NCBI GenBank assembly: GCA_022340615.1
Contig: JAJDNO010000033.1
Coordinates: 1 to 43,998 of the forward strand
Direction of reading: 5' to 3'
Length of the DNA: 43,998 bases
From: Gallionella sp.
GTDB lineage: Bacteria > Pseudomonadota > Gammaproteobacteria > Burkholderiales > Gallionellaceae
Below the pieces are notes generated by a model that ran no database searches, was not told where the DNA came from, and saw nothing but the letters and a program-made list of their open reading frames with translations. Positions 8,695 through 20,881 of this stretch are shown piece by piece. How positions within the stretch are numbered: position 1 is the stretch's first letter; the number at the start of each line of letters is the position of its first letter. Position numbers and translations under genes: made by a program.

Positions 8695-9919
8695 ACAGGC
8701 TAGCCGGCAGCAGAGTGGTCCGCCATTGGTGCTCACAATCAACGGCGGCTCGTCGAGCATCAAGTTCGCGCTGTTCGAGACCGGGAATACGCTCAAGCGG
8801 GTTCTCGAGGGCAGCATCGAGCGGATCGGTCTGCCGGACGCCCGCTTGCGGGTCAAGAGCGTGAACCCCGCAGACGGTTTTTCGCGACCGGTGAAAGCAC
8901 CCGACCACACTGTCGCGGTGGAAGTGCTGATGGACTGGATCGAGGAACGCGGCGATCAGGAGGTATTGGCCGCGGTGGGACACCGCGTGGTGCATGGCGG
9001 ACCGAAATATAGCGAACCGCAACGTATCACTGCGGAAATGATGGCGGAGTTGCGCCGGCTCAGCCCGTTCGATCCGGAGCATCTGCCGGAGGAGATCCTG
9101 CTGGCCGAAGCGTTTCAGAGCCGCTTTCCGGACCTGGATCAGGTGGCGTGTTTCGACACGGCTTTTCATCATGACCTCCCCCGCGTTGCGCAACTGCTGA
9201 CCATCCCGCGCCGCTATGAGGCGCAGGGCATACGACGCTACGGGTTTCACGGTTTGTCATACGAATTCCTGATGGGGGAACTCGGCCGCAACGGCGATCC
9301 GGCTGCAACAAGGGGACGCGTGATCCTCGCACACCTCGGCAATGGCGCTAGCCTGGCGGCGGTGCGCGCCGGCAGGAGCATCGACACCAGCATGGGCTTC
9401 ACCCCGGCCGCTGGCGTGACCATGAGCACCCGCTCGGGCGATCTTGATCCAGGGCTGGTCTGGTATCTGGCGCGCAGCGAAAAAATGAGCGCAATACAAT
9501 TCAACGAGATGGTCAATTTTCAATCCGGGCTGCTGGGCATATCCGAGACCAGTTCCGACATGCGCGACCTGCTTGAGTGTGAGGCGCATGACGTGCGCGC
9601 CGCTGAGGCGGTCGCGTCGTTCTGCTACCAGATCAAGAAACGGATAGGCTCATATGCCGCTGCGCTGGGAGGACTGGACACGCTGGTGTTTTCCGGCGGG
9701 ATCGGGGAAAACGCGCCCGTAATCCGAGCGCGAATCTGCGAGGGCCTGGAGTTTCTGGGAATCGAGATCGGCGTAAAACAAAACGCGGCAAATGAGGCGG
9801 TGATCTCCGCGTCGTCCAGCCGCGTTGCCGTTCGCGTTATTCATACGGACGAGGAACAGATGATAGCCAGGACGGTCTGTCGTGTACTTGATATTGACGA
9901 AAAAGAGAAGGAGCGCTGA
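8687..9919 (+). CDS. ackA: acetate kinase
   Basis: This 410-residue protein has the phosphate-binding NGGSSSIKF at 19-27 near the N-terminus, GHRVVHGG, HLGNGASLAAV, DTSMGFTPAAG, and FSGGIGENA near the C-terminus, all standard acetokinase motifs. It makes ATP and acetate from acetyl phosphate. The motif starts about 14 residues later than in E. coli AckA; an alternative internal start is not obvious. The next gene, xfp, begins 3 bp after its stop. Phosphoketolase yields acetyl phosphate directly, so the pair forms a complete substrate-level phosphorylation step without pta. Confidence 0.96.
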   Translation: MNRQASRQQSGPPLVLTINGGSSSIKFALFETGNTLKRVLEGSIERIGLPDARLRVKSVNPADGFSRPVKAPDHTVAVEVLMDWIEERGDQEVLAAVGHRVVHGGPKYSEPQRITAEMMAELRRLSPFDPEHLPEEILLAEAFQSRFPDLDQVACFDTAFHHDLPRVAQLLTIPRRYEAQGIRRYGFHGLSYEFLMGELGRNGDPAATRGRVILAHLGNGASLAAVRAGRSIDTSMGFTPAAGVTMSTRSGDLDPGLVWYLARSEKMSAIQFNEMVNFQSGLLGISETSSDMRDLLECEAHDVRAAEAVASFCYQIKKRIGSYAAALGGLDTLVFSGGIGENAPVIRARICEGLEFLGIEIGVKQNAANEAVISASSSRVAVRVIHTDEEQMIARTVCRVLDIDEKEKER

Positions 9920-9922
9920 AAC

Positions 9923-12289
9923 ATGAGGAACAACACACTTTCCGCGGAACTGCTGGACAAGATAGACGCTTACTGGCGCGCCGCCAACTATCTGTCGGTC
10001 GGCCAGATTTTTCTCTATGACAATCCGCTGCTCAAACGTCCGCTGACGCTCGCCGACGTGAAGAAGATGCTGCTCGGGCACTGGGGCACAACGCCGGGGC
10101 AGAACTTCATCTACGCGCACCTGAACCGGGTCATCAAGAAGTACGACCTCGACATGATCTACGTTTCCGGCCCCGGGCACGGCGGTCCGGCAGTGGTGGG
10201 CAACACCTACCTCGAGGGCACTTACAGCGAAATCTACCCGAACATCAGCCAGGATGAAGCTGGGCTACAGAAACTGTTTCTGCAGTTTTCGTTCCCCGGC
10301 GGCATTCCGAGCCACGCCTCGCCCGAGTGCCCAGGCTCTATCCACGAGGGCGGCGAACTGGGTTATTCGCTCAGCCATTCCTTCGGTGCGGTATTCGACA
10401 ATCCCGACCTGGTCGTTGCCTGTGTCGTCGGCGACGGCGAGGCGGAAACCGGACCGCTGGCCACGGCATGGCATTCCAACAAGTTTCTCGATCCGGCCAC
10501 CGATGGCGCGGTGCTGCCGATACTGCATCTGAACGGCTACAAGATTTCCAATCCGACCATACTCGCCCGGATCGAACACGATGAACTGGAACAGTTGTTG
10601 CGCGGCTATGGCTGGACGCCCATCTTTGTCGAAGGACACGACCCCGCGCTGATGCATGAGGCGATGGCCACCGCCCTCGACACCGCGGTGGAGCAGATCA
10701 AAAAGATCCAGAAGGAAGCGCGCAGCGGCAAAAGCAATGCACGGCCGCGCTGGCCGATGATCGTGCTGAATTCGCCCAAGGGCTGGACCGGCCCGAAAGT
10801 GGTCGACGGGCTGCCGGTCGAAGGCACCTTCCGCGCGCACCAGGTGCCGCTCCACCCGGACAAGAAACCCGAGCACCTCAAGCTGCTGGAAGACTGGCTG
10901 ATGAGCTACCGCCCGCATGAACTGTTCGACGAGCAGGGCAGGCTGATCGCGGAACTGGCCGAACTTGCTCCCGAGGGCGAACGGCGCATGGGCGCGAATC
11001 CGCAAGCCAACGGCGGCATGCTGCTGCGCGACCTGCGCATGCCGGATTTTCGCGACTATGCGGCCGACGTGCCGATGCCGGGGACGCCCGGGATCGGCGA
11101 CACGCACCAGCTCGGCCCGTTCCTGCGCGATGTCGCCAGGTTGAACAGCGAGCAGCGCAATTTCCGCGTGTTCGGTCCGGACGAGACGCTGTCCAACGGA
11201 CTGGAGGCGCTGTTCCAGGTGACCAATCGCCAATGGGAAGGCGCGACCGTGCCGAACGACGAATTCCTCGCGCCCAGCGGGCGCGTGATGGAAATGCTCA
11301 GCGAACACCAGAGCGAAGGCTGGCTGGAAGGCTATCTGCTGACCGGGCGGCACGGGCTGTTCAACTGTTACGAGGCGTTCATCCACATCATCGACTCGAT
11401 GTTCAACCAGCATGCGAAGTGGCTGAAGGTCACCGCGCACCTGCCGTGGCGGCGCAAGATCGCGTCGCTGAACTACTTGCTCGCTTCGCACGTGTGGCGC
11501 CAGGATCACAACGGCTTCACACACCAGGATCCAGGCTTCATCGACCATGTGGTAAACAAGAAAGCCGAGGTAGTGCGGGTGTACTTTCCGCCGGACGCAA
11601 ATTGCCTGCTATCGGTGATGGACCACTGCCTGCGCAGCAGGCATTACGTAAATGTCGTGGTCGCCGGCAAGCATCCCGCACCGCAATGGCTGACTATGGA
11701 CGCCGCGGTCAAGCATTGCACCGAGGGTATCGGCATCTGGCAGTGGGCCAGCAACGACCAGGCGCAGTCGCCCGACGTGGTGATGGCCTGCTGCGGGGAC
11801 GTGCCGACGCTGGAGACGCTGGCCGCAGTCACCATCCTGCGCGAGCACCTGCCCGAACTGAAAATACGTGTGATCAACATCGTCGACCTGATGAAACTGC
11901 AGCAGCCCAGCGAACATCCGCACGGTTTGAGCGACATGGATTTCGACGAGCTGTTCACCAGGGACAAGCCGGTGATCTTCGCCTATCACGCGTACCCGTG
12001 GCTGATCCACCGGCTGACCTATCGCCGCACCAACCACGACAACATCCACGTGCGCGGCTACAAGGAGGAGGGCACGATCACCACCCCGTTTGACATGACG
12101 GTGTTGAACGAACTTGACCGCTTCCATCTGGTGATGGACACAATAGACAGGTTGCCGCAGACCGGCGACCAGGGCATCTACCTGAAGCAGCAAATCAAGG
12201 ACAAGCTGATCGAACACCGGCAATACATCAACAAACACGGCCAGGACATGCCGGAAATCCGCGACTGGAAATGGAGCGGATCCAAATGA
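9923..12289 (+). CDS. xfp: xylulose-5-phosphate/fructose-6-phosphate phosphoketolase
   Basis: This 788-residue thiamine-diphosphate enzyme splits xylulose-5-phosphate (and often fructose-6-phosphate) with phosphate into acetyl phosphate and a C3 or C2 aldose phosphate. It has the N-terminal YLSVGQI-type segment, GPGHGGPA near residue 80, the ThDP/Mg motif GDGEAETGP at 170-178, [11 protein letters not shown], and C-terminal [14 protein letters not shown]. Length agrees with the family (780-830). It follows ackA by 3 bp and precedes the P-type ATPase by 61 bp. In autotrophs and nitrifiers similar ackA-xfp pairs have been proposed to ferment stored sugar; whether this enzyme uses F6P cannot be read from the sequence. 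Confidence 0.96.
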   Translation: MRNNTLSAELLDKIDAYWRAANYLSVGQIFLYDNPLLKRPLTLADVKKMLLGHWGTTPGQNFIYAHLNRVIKKYDLDMIYVSGPGHGGPAVVGNTYLEGTYSEIYPNISQDEAGLQKLFLQFSFPGGIPSHASPECPGSIHEGGELGYSLSHSFGAVFDNPDLVVACVVGDGEAETGPLATAWHSNKFLDPATDGAVLPILHLNGYKISNPTILARIEHDELEQLLRGYGWTPIFVEGHDPALMHEAMATALDTAVEQIKKIQKEARSGKSNARPRWPMIVLNSPKGWTGPKVVDGLPVEGTFRAHQVPLHPDKKPEHLKLLEDWLMSYRPHELFDEQGRLIAELAELAPEGERRMGANPQANGGMLLRDLRMPDFRDYAADVPMPGTPGIGDTHQLGPFLRDVARLNSEQRNFRVFGPDETLSNGLEALFQVTNRQWEGATVPNDEFLAPSGRVMEMLSEHQSEGWLEGYLLTGRHGLFNCYEAFIHIIDSMFNQHAKWLKVTAHLPWRRKIASLNYLLASHVWRQDHNGFTHQDPGFIDHVVNKKAEVVRVYFPPDANCLLSVMDHCLRSRHYVNVVVAGKHPAPQWLTMDAAVKHCTEGIGIWQWASNDQAQSPDVVMACCGDVPTLETLAAVTILREHLPELKIRVINIVDLMKLQQPSEHPHGLSDMDFDELFTRDKPVIFAYHAYPWLIHRLTYRRTNHDNIHVRGYKEEGTITTPFDMTVLNELDRFHLVMDTIDRLPQTGDQGIYLKQQIKDKLIEHRQYINKHGQDMPEIRDWKWSGSK

Positions 12290-12350
12290 TTGCGCATAAA
12301 TGCCGATTCAGGATATTCGCGGACCGGTAAAAATATTAAGGATGGACATC

Positions 12351-14867
12351 ATGAAACCCGATAATGATCAAACAGTCCCAAAGGCCGATCTGAAATCCAT
12401 GCCACCGGATGAGGCGGCGAACAAACCGGGTTCGTCGCCGGATGGTCTCAGCCAGGCCGAGGCACAGAAACGGCTTGCTCGATACGGGCCGAACACGATA
12501 GAAGAAAAAAGGACCAGTCCTCTTCTGAAATTGCTCGGTTATTTCTGGGGGCCCATCCCCTGGATGATCGAGGTTGCAGCCATACTCTCCGGACTGGTCC
12601 GTCATTGGGCAGACTTCTGGATTATCCTGGCGCTGCTGGTCTTCAATGCCGGGGTCGGCTTCTGGCAGGAGTTCACCGCCGGCAATGCCGTTGCGGCGCT
12701 AAGGAAACAACTCGCGATGCGCGCGCGGGCGCTGCGCGACGGAACGTGGCAGGAAATCGACGCGAAGCTGCTGGTGCCCGGTGATGTCATTCGCATCCGC
12801 CTCGGAGACGTAGTTCCCGCGGATGTGAAACTGATCGAGGGGGACTACCTGAGCGTGGACCAGTCGGCCCTGACCGGAGAATCACTGCCAGTCACCAAAC
12901 AGGCAGGCGATGAGGCCTACTCGGGCACGGTGGTGAAGCAGGGCGAGGTGGTGGCCGAGGTAAGTGCCACCGGCGCGCAGACCAGGTTCGGAAAGACCGC
13001 CAGCCTGGTGCAACAGGCGCAAACCGTTTCCCATTTCCAGAAGGCGGTGCTGACCATCGGCGACTATCTTATTTATGTCAGCCTGGCGCTGGTGCTTGTG
13101 CTGGTGCTGTTTCAACTGCACCGCAACGCGCCCTGGCTGGATCTGGTGCAGTTCGCACTTATCCTCACTGTGGCCTCCATTCCGGTCGCGATGCCGGCGG
13201 TGCTGTCCATGACCATGGCGGTGGGAGCCGTGGCGCTATCCAGACGGAAGGCCATCGTCACCCGGCTGGAATCCATTGAGGAGATGGCCAGCATGGATGT
13301 GCTGTGTTCCGACAAGACCGGAACGCTGACCCAGAATCGACTGACCCTGGGCAAGGTGGAGCTGTTTCACGCCGCCGATGAGCAGGCGGTATTGCTGGCG
13401 GGGTCGCTGGCCTCAAGGGCGGAGGACGCGGATGCCATCGACCAGGCGGTGCTGGACGGGCTGAAGAGCCGGGATATGCTCAAGCCCTACCGTCAGACCG
13501 CTTTTGTCCCGTTCGATCCGGTGCACAAGCGCACCGAAGCCACGATAGTAGATGACCAGGGCAAGATATTTCAGGTCACCAAGGGCGCACCCCAGGTGAT
13601 CATGCAGATGTCGGCCTTGACGGATGAAGAAAACAAACATGCACAACAGGTGGTGGATGCGTTTGCCGAACAGGGTTATCGCGCGCTCGGCGTGGCACGC
13701 AAGGAGCAGGGCTCGCAACAATGGGAATTCCTCGGCCTTCTTTCGCTGTTTGATCCGCCCCGGGAGGATTCGGCGCAAACCATCGCCAGTGCAGAGGCAC
13801 ATGGTGTAGACGTGAAGATGGTCACCGGCGACAACCAGGCCATCGCCAGGCAGATTTCCGGCAAGCTCGGTCTGGGGATGAACATCCTGCCGACCAGCGC
13901 GCTGTCGCTGGACAAGGACGGCCACCGGAATGATGCCGATGGAGAACGCGTGGAGAAGACCGACGGTTTTGCCGAAGTCTTCCCGGAGCACAAGTTTGCC
14001 ATCGTCAAGCTGTTGCAGGAGCGCAACCACATCACCGGCATGACAGGCGACGGTGTCAACGACGCCCCTGCCCTGAAACAGGCAGATGTCGGCATTGCAG
14101 TGAGCGGCGCCACGGACGCGGCTAGGGCGGCAGCGGACCTGGTGCTCACCGCCCCCGGACTGTCGGTGATCATCAATGCCATCGAAGAGGCGCGGCGCAT
14201 CTTCGAGCGCATGAATGCCTACGCGGTCTACCGCATCAGTGAAACCATTCGCATCATGATCTTCGTGGTGCTGACCATGATATTTTTCAACTTTTACCCG
14301 ATCACGGCGATCATGATTATCCTGCTTGCGTTCTTCAACGATGTGCCGATCATGACCATCGCCTATGACCACACCGGTCTGGAGAAAAACCCGGTGCGCT
14401 GGAACATGAATCAGGTGATTACCGTGGCCACGGCCATGGGTATGGTGGGCGTGATCGGCAGCTTCGGTATGCTGCTGATCGCGATGGACTGGCTGAAGCT
14501 GGATGTGGCGAAGATCCAGACCTATGTATTTTTGAAAATGGCCGTGGCCGGCCATCTGGTGTTGTTCGCCGCACGCGCCAAGGAGCACATGTGGAAGCGG
14601 CCCTGGCCCGCCCCCATCATGGTCTGGTCGGCGGTAATCACCAAACTGGCAGCCACCATTCTGGCGGCCTATGGCTTCGGCTTGATCACGCCGATCAGCT
14701 GGCCCCAGATTGCTCTGATCTGGGGATATTCCATCCTTTCGGCACTGGCGACCGACTTCGTCAAGGTTGCGGTCTATCGTCGTCTGCATCAGCGATCACC
14801 GAGGCATCAGGGGTTTCTGTCAACCGTGCAGCAACCCTTGCATTCTTTTGGCCACAAAAAACATTAG
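12351..14867 (+). CDS. P-type H+-transporting ATPase (P3A, plasma-membrane type)
   Basis: This 838-residue protein has the P-type ATPase signatures in order: TGES at 175-178 (actuator), DKTGTLT with phosphorylated D321, and GDGVNDAPA at 566-574. The M6 segment reads FFNDVPIMTIAYD; its aspartate D664 corresponds to the proton-carrying Asp of fungal and plant Pma1/AHA pumps, so proton export is likely. I prefer ATG 12351 because AAGGA lies 8 nt upstream; starts at 12300 and 12342 are in frame but lack a well-spaced site. The long plant/yeast C-terminal autoinhibitory domain is absent, the protein ending soon after the last helix. It sits between xfp and the N-ATPase operon, so two ATP-driven ion pumps are adjacent. 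Confidence 0.92.
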   Translation: MKPDNDQTVPKADLKSMPPDEAANKPGSSPDGLSQAEAQKRLARYGPNTIEEKRTSPLLKLLGYFWGPIPWMIEVAAILSGLVRHWADFWIILALLVFNAGVGFWQEFTAGNAVAALRKQLAMRARALRDGTWQEIDAKLLVPGDVIRIRLGDVVPADVKLIEGDYLSVDQSALTGESLPVTKQAGDEAYSGTVVKQGEVVAEVSATGAQTRFGKTASLVQQAQTVSHFQKAVLTIGDYLIYVSLALVLVLVLFQLHRNAPWLDLVQFALILTVASIPVAMPAVLSMTMAVGAVALSRRKAIVTRLESIEEMASMDVLCSDKTGTLTQNRLTLGKVELFHAADEQAVLLAGSLASRAEDADAIDQAVLDGLKSRDMLKPYRQTAFVPFDPVHKRTEATIVDDQGKIFQVTKGAPQVIMQMSALTDEENKHAQQVVDAFAEQGYRALGVARKEQGSQQWEFLGLLSLFDPPREDSAQTIASAEAHGVDVKMVTGDNQAIARQISGKLGLGMNILPTSALSLDKDGHRNDADGERVEKTDGFAEVFPEHKFAIVKLLQERNHITGMTGDGVNDAPALKQADVGIAVSGATDAARAAADLVLTAPGLSVIINAIEEARRIFERMNAYAVYRISETIRIMIFVVLTMIFFNFYPITAIMIILLAFFNDVPIMTIAYDHTGLEKNPVRWNMNQVITVATAMGMVGVIGSFGMLLIAMDWLKLDVAKIQTYVFLKMAVAGHLVLFAARAKEHMWKRPWPAPIMVWSAVITKLAATILAAYGFGLITPISWPQIALIWGYSILSALATDFVKVAVYRRLHQRSPRHQGFLSTVQQPLHSFGHKKH

Positions 14868-16823
<1,956 letters not shown>

Positions 16824-16831
<8 letters not shown>

Positions 16832-17186
16832 GAATCACGATGCCGGACAGCAGCACAATCGCGAGGAGGCTGCATTCATACGCGAGGTCGGCGCTAAGGA
16901 GACTCGCAAGCTCAGGGCGCAACGCAAAGCTACGCGGGCGGTCTGGTCCGGACTGGGCATGATGGGGCTGATCGGCTGGTCGGTGTCGGTGCCGACACTG
17001 CTCGGGGCGGCATTCGGCATCTGGCTGGACAGCCGCTATCCGGCCGCGCAGTCATGGATGCTGACATTTCTGCTCGTCGGCCTGACCATCGGCTGCCTGA
17101 ATGCTTGGCACTGGGTCGCAAAGGAACAGCGGGACATCCGGGAAGAGCAGGAGGATAAGGAAGACGGGGAGGGCAGGAATGAATGA
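16824..17186 (+). CDS. atpQ: N-ATPase-specific membrane protein AtpQ
   Basis: The 120-residue product begins with a charged, mainly basic N-terminus (about 1-40), then two hydrophobic helices (about 44-67 and 75-95), then a strongly acidic-basic tail of EEQEDKEDGEG type. I place the start at GTG 16824, inside the last codons of atpC, which gives the family length. AtpQ occurs only in N-ATPase operons, where it is thought to resemble AtpI and help c-ring assembly or ion access. Its presence with atpR is what identifies the operon as N-type. The function is not established biochemically as far as I know. Confidence 0.82.
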
Positions 17187-17475
17187 ACCATTGCAGGTTG
17201 TACTGATGCTGCCGGCCGGCATGCTGCTGGGTGCACTGTTTTTCGGCGGCCTGTGGTGGACGGTGCAGAAGGGGCTGGCGTCGACACAACCGGCATTGTG
17301 GTTCGGCGCGAGCCTGCTGCTGCGCAGCGCGATCGTGCTGGCCGGATTCTATTATTTTGCGGGCCCGGACTGGCAGCGCCTGCTGTCATGCCTGCTCGGA
17401 TTCATCGCCGCGCGCCTGGTCGTGACCAGGCTGACCGCCAGGCGAATGCCGGAAGGGACCAGCCATGCGCCTTAG
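17179..17475 (+). CDS. atpR: N-ATPase-specific membrane protein AtpR
   Basis: This 98-residue protein has three likely membrane helices (about 5-27, 36-56 and 62-80) and a short basic C-terminus (TRLTARR). It follows atpQ with an 8-nt overlap and overlaps atpB by 11 nt. AtpR is confined to N-ATPase operons and has been suggested to interact with the c-ring; an arginine/lysine-bearing helix would fit, but that is family knowledge plus inference. Position between atpQ and atpB agrees with the standard order D-C-Q-R-B-E-F-A-G. Confidence 0.8.
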   Translation: MNEPLQVVLMLPAGMLLGALFFGGLWWTVQKGLASTQPALWFGASLLLRSAIVLAGFYYFAGPDWQRLLSCLLGFIAARLVVTRLTARRMPEGTSHAP

Positions 17476-18148
17476 TTCCGATCAGCTGATCCTGTGGCAG
17501 CACGGGTTCTTCAAGCTCAATGTGACCATCGTGACGACCTGGGTGCTGATGGCGGTGCTGGTCATCGGCGCGAAACTGATCACGCGCAACCTCGAACACA
17601 AGGTGCATATCTCGCGCTGGCAAAGCCTGCTCGAAGTGATCGTGGTCGCGATCCGCAAGCAGATCGAAGAGGTTGGCCTGCGCCAGCCGGAACGCTACAT
17701 GGGTTTCATCGGCACGCTGTTCCTGTTCATCGCGCTGTCGAATTTCTGCACCATCATTCCCGGTTACGAACCGCCGACCGGATCGCTGTCCACCACTGCC
17801 GCGCTGGCGCTGAGCGTGTTCATCGCGGTGCCGCTGTACGGCATCGCCGAGAGCGGTTTCGGCGTATATCTGCGCTCCTACCTGAAGCCGACTGCGATCA
17901 TGCTGCCGTTCAATCTGATCAGCGAATTGTCGCGCACGCTGGCGATGGCGATCCGCCTGTTCGGAAACATCATGAGCGGCACGATGATACTCGCGATCCT
18001 GCTGACCGTTGCGCCGTTCCTGTTCCCGATCGTGATGAGCCTGCTCGGCCTGCTGACCGGCATGGTGCAGGCCTATATCTTCAGCATCCTGGCGACGGTC
18101 TATATCGCAGCCGCAACGCGTGCGCGGGAGGAGGCGGGAACATCATGA
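17465..18148 (+). CDS. atpB: N-type ATPase Fo subunit a
   Basis: This 227-residue polytopic protein forms the ion half-channels next to the c-ring. The essential arginine is in the motif AIRLFGN at R164, and the preceding ISELSRTLAM and following FLFPIVMSLLGLLTGMVQAYIFS agree with the family's last helices. Start at 17465 overlaps atpR. It is shorter than E. coli subunit a (271), as usual for the N-type. All residues I can judge as essential are present, so Fo ion translocation as such seems possible. Confidence 0.93.
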   Translation: MRLSSDQLILWQHGFFKLNVTIVTTWVLMAVLVIGAKLITRNLEHKVHISRWQSLLEVIVVAIRKQIEEVGLRQPERYMGFIGTLFLFIALSNFCTIIPGYEPPTGSLSTTAALALSVFIAVPLYGIAESGFGVYLRSYLKPTAIMLPFNLISELSRTLAMAIRLFGNIMSGTMILAILLTVAPFLFPIVMSLLGLLTGMVQAYIFSILATVYIAAATRAREEAGTS

Positions 18149-18178
18149 CCGGGTTGACAACAATGAAAGGAAATAATC

Positions 18179-18460
18179 ATGGATAGCACTACACTGATCG
18201 CGATCGCCTCAATCGTGACTGCCGGACTGACCATCGCGATAGGCGGGATCGGCCCGGCGCTCGGCGAGGGGCGCGCGGTCGCCACTGCATTGAGTTCGCT
18301 GGCACAGCAGCCCGATGCGGCGACCACAATCACGCGCACGCTATTTGTCGGTCTGGCGATGATCGAATCGATCGCGATCTACTGCTTCGTGGTAGCGATG
18401 ATTCTGATCTTCGCCAATCCGTTCTGGGATCATGTCATCGCACAGGTGGTAACGAAATAA
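18179..18460 (+). CDS. atpE: N-type ATPase Fo subunit c
   Basis: This 93-residue hairpin of two helices forms the rotor ring. Helix 1 carries GIGPALGEGRAV with E30, helix 2 carries MIESIAIY with the ion-carrying E63, S64 and Y68. In sodium-binding c subunits such as that of Ilyobacter the helix-1 position is Gln and the residues before and after the helix-2 Glu-Ser are Val and Thr; here they are Glu, Met/Ile and Ile. So the site has two carboxylates and lacks part of the sodium ligand set. AAAGG lies about 9 nt before the ATG. The ion (H+ or Na+) should be treated as open. Confidence 0.94.
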   Translation: MDSTTLIAIASIVTAGLTIAIGGIGPALGEGRAVATALSSLAQQPDAATTITRTLFVGLAMIESIAIYCFVVAMILIFANPFWDHVIAQVVTK

Positions 18461-18462
18461 TC

Positions 18463-19242
18463 ATGCTGATCGACTGGTTCACCGTTATCGCGCAGGTCGT
18501 CAACTTCCTGATACTGGTATGGCTGATGAAGCGCTACCTTTACCAGCCCATCGTCAAGGCGCTGGATGCGCGCGAGCAGCGCATCGCCGCGGAACTCGCG
18601 GAGGCGGATGCTAAAAAGGCAGAGGCTCTGGCCGAGCGGGAGAATTTCAAACGCAAGAACGACGAGTTTGATCGCCAGCGCGACGGCCTGTTCAGCAAGG
18701 CGACCAATGATGCAGCGGCGCAGCACAGCCGATTGCTGGAAGAGGTGCGCAAGGATGCGGACGAGCTGCGCGGCAAGCTTCAGGACAAGCTGAACAACGA
18801 ATATCGCAACCTGCATGACGAGATTGCGCGCCGCACCCAGGCTGAGGTATTTTCAATTGCGCGCAAGACGCTGTCTGAACTTTCCGGCGCCAGCCTGGAA
18901 CAGCGCATGATCGAGGTGTTCCTGCAGCGTCTGCGCGAACTGGACAACGGCGAACGCAGCAAACTGGCCGCGATTGCGGCGCAGGACATCATTTCCGTGC
19001 GCAGCGCGTTCGAATTGCCCCTGCCGCAGCAGGCGTCCATCGAGGCGACCATCAAGACCGCACTCGGCACCAGAAACCAGGTCCGCTTCGAGATCGTGCC
19101 CAACCTGATCGGCGGTATCGAGCTGATATTGCACGGCCAGAAAGTCGCATGGAGCATCTCGGATCATCTTGCATCGCTGGAAAAAGAGCTGGCCACACTA
19201 TTGAAGGCGCAGCGACACGAAGGAGGAAGCACAACGCCATGA
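18463..19242 (+). CDS. atpF: N-type ATPase subunit b (long form, delta-like C-terminus)
   Basis: This 259-residue protein has one N-terminal membrane helix ([22 protein letters not shown]), a long charged coiled-coil region (about 35-140) and a C-terminal globular half. It is about 100 residues longer than housekeeping b subunits. N-ATPase operons have no atpH, and the C-terminal part of this protein is likely to do the job of delta in holding the stator to F1. It begins 2 bp after atpE, and its stop overlaps the atpA start (ATGA). Confidence 0.9.
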   Translation: MLIDWFTVIAQVVNFLILVWLMKRYLYQPIVKALDAREQRIAAELAEADAKKAEALAERENFKRKNDEFDRQRDGLFSKATNDAAAQHSRLLEEVRKDADELRGKLQDKLNNEYRNLHDEIARRTQAEVFSIARKTLSELSGASLEQRMIEVFLQRLRELDNGERSKLAAIAAQDIISVRSAFELPLPQQASIEATIKTALGTRNQVRFEIVPNLIGGIELILHGQKVAWSISDHLASLEKELATLLKAQRHEGGSTTP

Positions 19243-20768
19243 AGGCTGAAACCCTGCAGGCGACGGTCGACCACGCCTTCGCCAATATCGACAAAGTGTG
19301 CAAGGCCCACGCGCAGCGGCTGGAGGCGCGCGAGATCGGCATTGTGACCAGCCTGTCCACCGGCATCGCCCGGGTATCGGGACTGCCCGGCGTATGCTAC
19401 GAGGAAGTGGTGAAGTTTCCCGGCGAACTTTACGGCATCGCGTTCAACGTCGACGAGAACGAGATCGGCGTCGTGCTGCTCGGCGACTACTGGCATCTGC
19501 ACGCGGGCGACGAGGTCGAGCGCCGCGGCCATGTGATGGACGTGCCGGTCGGCGATGGCCTGATCGGCCGCGTCGTCAATCCGCTCGGTCGTCCGCTCGA
19601 CGGCAAGGGTCCGGTGATCTCTGGCAAGCGCATGCCGATCGAACGCACCGCGCCGCACATCATGGACCGTGCGCCGGTCACGGTGCCGCTGCAGACCGGC
19701 ATCAAGGTCGTTGATGCGCTGATCCCGATCGGGCGCGGCCAGCGCGAGCTGATCCTGGGCGACCGGCAGACCGGCAAGACCGCGATCGCGATCGACACGA
19801 TACTCAACCAGCGCGGAAAGGATGTGCTGTGCGTGTATTGCGCGATCGGCCAGCGCGCTTCCGCGGTGGCCAAGGCCATCGCCGACTTGCGCGAGAACGG
19901 TGCGTTGGAATACACCGTCGTGGTCGTGACCGAGGGCAACGATCCGCCTGGCCTGTCCTACATCGCGCCCTATTCCGCAACCAGCATCGCGGAATATTTC
20001 ATGCAGGCGGGCCGCGACGTGCTGATCGTGTACGACGACCTGACTAACCATGCTCGCGCCTATCGCGAACTTTCATTGCTATTGCGCCGTCCGCCCGGGC
20101 GCGAAGCGTATCCCGGTGACATCTTCTACATCCACTCGCGGCTGCTGGAGCGCGCCACGCATTTGTGCGAGGAACTCGGCGGCGGCTCGCTGACCGCGCT
20201 GCCAATCATCGAGACCGAGGCGCAGAACATCGCCGCCTATATCCCGACCAACCTGATCTCGATCACCGATGGCCAGGTATACCTGTCGCCCAACCTGTTC
20301 GAACTCGGCATCCTGCCCGCCGTTGATGTCGGCAAATCGGTGTCGCGTGTCGGCGGCCAAGCGCAGCACGCCGCGTACCGCGCGGTGTCGGGAGATTTAA
20401 AACTGGCCTATGCGCAGTTCGAGGAGCTGGAAACATTCGCCCGCTTCGGCACGCGACTCGACGAGGCTACGCGCAAGGTCATCGAGCATGGCCGCCACGT
20501 GCGCGCCTGTTTGAAGCAGCCGGAATTCGAGCCGGTGACGGTACCCGGGCAGATCGCGGTACTGCTTGCGCTGACCGGCAGGCTGTTCGATGACGTGCCG
20601 CTGGAAAGAATGCGCGAGGCCGAGTTGACGCTGCGCAAGGCGACGGACGAATTCCCGTCCGATCTGGTGATGCGCATCACATCGGCCGATGAATTGAGGG
20701 ACAGCGATCGCGAGTCGATTTTGCAGATTGCGCGTGAGGTGCTTTCGCCGTTTCAGAATAGTCCATGA
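19239..20768 (+). CDS. atpA: N-type ATPase subunit alpha
   Basis: This 509-residue protein has P-loop GDRQTGKT at 174-181 and the arginine-finger motif SVSRVGG with R370, so it can complete the beta catalytic sites. AGGAGG at 19221-19226 lies about 12 nt before ATG 19239, which overlaps the atpF stop. In standard N-ATPase operons atpG follows immediately. Here the alpha stop overlaps a new ATG (20765) exactly as expected for atpG, but that frame ends after 38 codons. Confidence 0.95.
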   Translation: MKAETLQATVDHAFANIDKVCKAHAQRLEAREIGIVTSLSTGIARVSGLPGVCYEEVVKFPGELYGIAFNVDENEIGVVLLGDYWHLHAGDEVERRGHVMDVPVGDGLIGRVVNPLGRPLDGKGPVISGKRMPIERTAPHIMDRAPVTVPLQTGIKVVDALIPIGRGQRELILGDRQTGKTAIAIDTILNQRGKDVLCVYCAIGQRASAVAKAIADLRENGALEYTVVVVTEGNDPPGLSYIAPYSATSIAEYFMQAGRDVLIVYDDLTNHARAYRELSLLLRRPPGREAYPGDIFYIHSRLLERATHLCEELGGGSLTALPIIETEAQNIAAYIPTNLISITDGQVYLSPNLFELGILPAVDVGKSVSRVGGQAQHAAYRAVSGDLKLAYAQFEELETFARFGTRLDEATRKVIEHGRHVRACLKQPEFEPVTVPGQIAVLLALTGRLFDDVPLERMREAELTLRKATDEFPSDLVMRITSADELRDSDRESILQIAREVLSPFQNSP

Positions 20769-20881
20769 GCAAGAATGAAATTGCTTCCAAAGCATTAGGC
20801 AAATACAGGGAACCGCGCAGCCGCCACATGATCCGGAATAAGCAGATTCAGTTGGAGGCTGCGCGGTACAGGACTTGTTGA
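20765..20881 (+). pseudogene. atpG: possible 5' stub of atpG (gamma subunit), rest missing
   Basis: An ATG overlapping the atpA stop (ATGA), where N-ATPase operons place atpG, opens a 38-residue frame beginning [16 protein letters not shown]. The first 16 or so residues are compatible with a gamma N-terminal helix. After that the frame runs into an inverted repeat and stops at 20879. A gamma subunit needs about 280 residues, and only 129 bp separate the atpA stop from the katG stop on the other strand, so no full gene fits. Calling it a remnant is inference; it could be a chance frame. Confidence 0.42.
20812..20867. repeat. inverted repeat between atpA and katG
   Basis: Bases 20812-20822 (ACCGCGCAGCC) are perfectly inverted at 20857-20867; with one mismatch the arms extend to 14 bp (20812-20825 and 20854-20867) around 28 bp. 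A smaller 5-bp pairing (AGGAC/GTCCT) follows downstream. Neither strand shows a U-tract directly after the stem, so a classical intrinsic terminator is unlikely, though a bidirectional Rho-assisted end for the convergent atp and katG transcripts is possible. It may also mark a rearrangement that removed atpG. Confidence 0.5.

Noticed and set aside
12300-12350. Earlier start for the P-type ATPase
   Set aside because: In-frame ATGs at 12300 and 12342 lack a properly spaced ribosome site; AAGGA fits ATG 12351.
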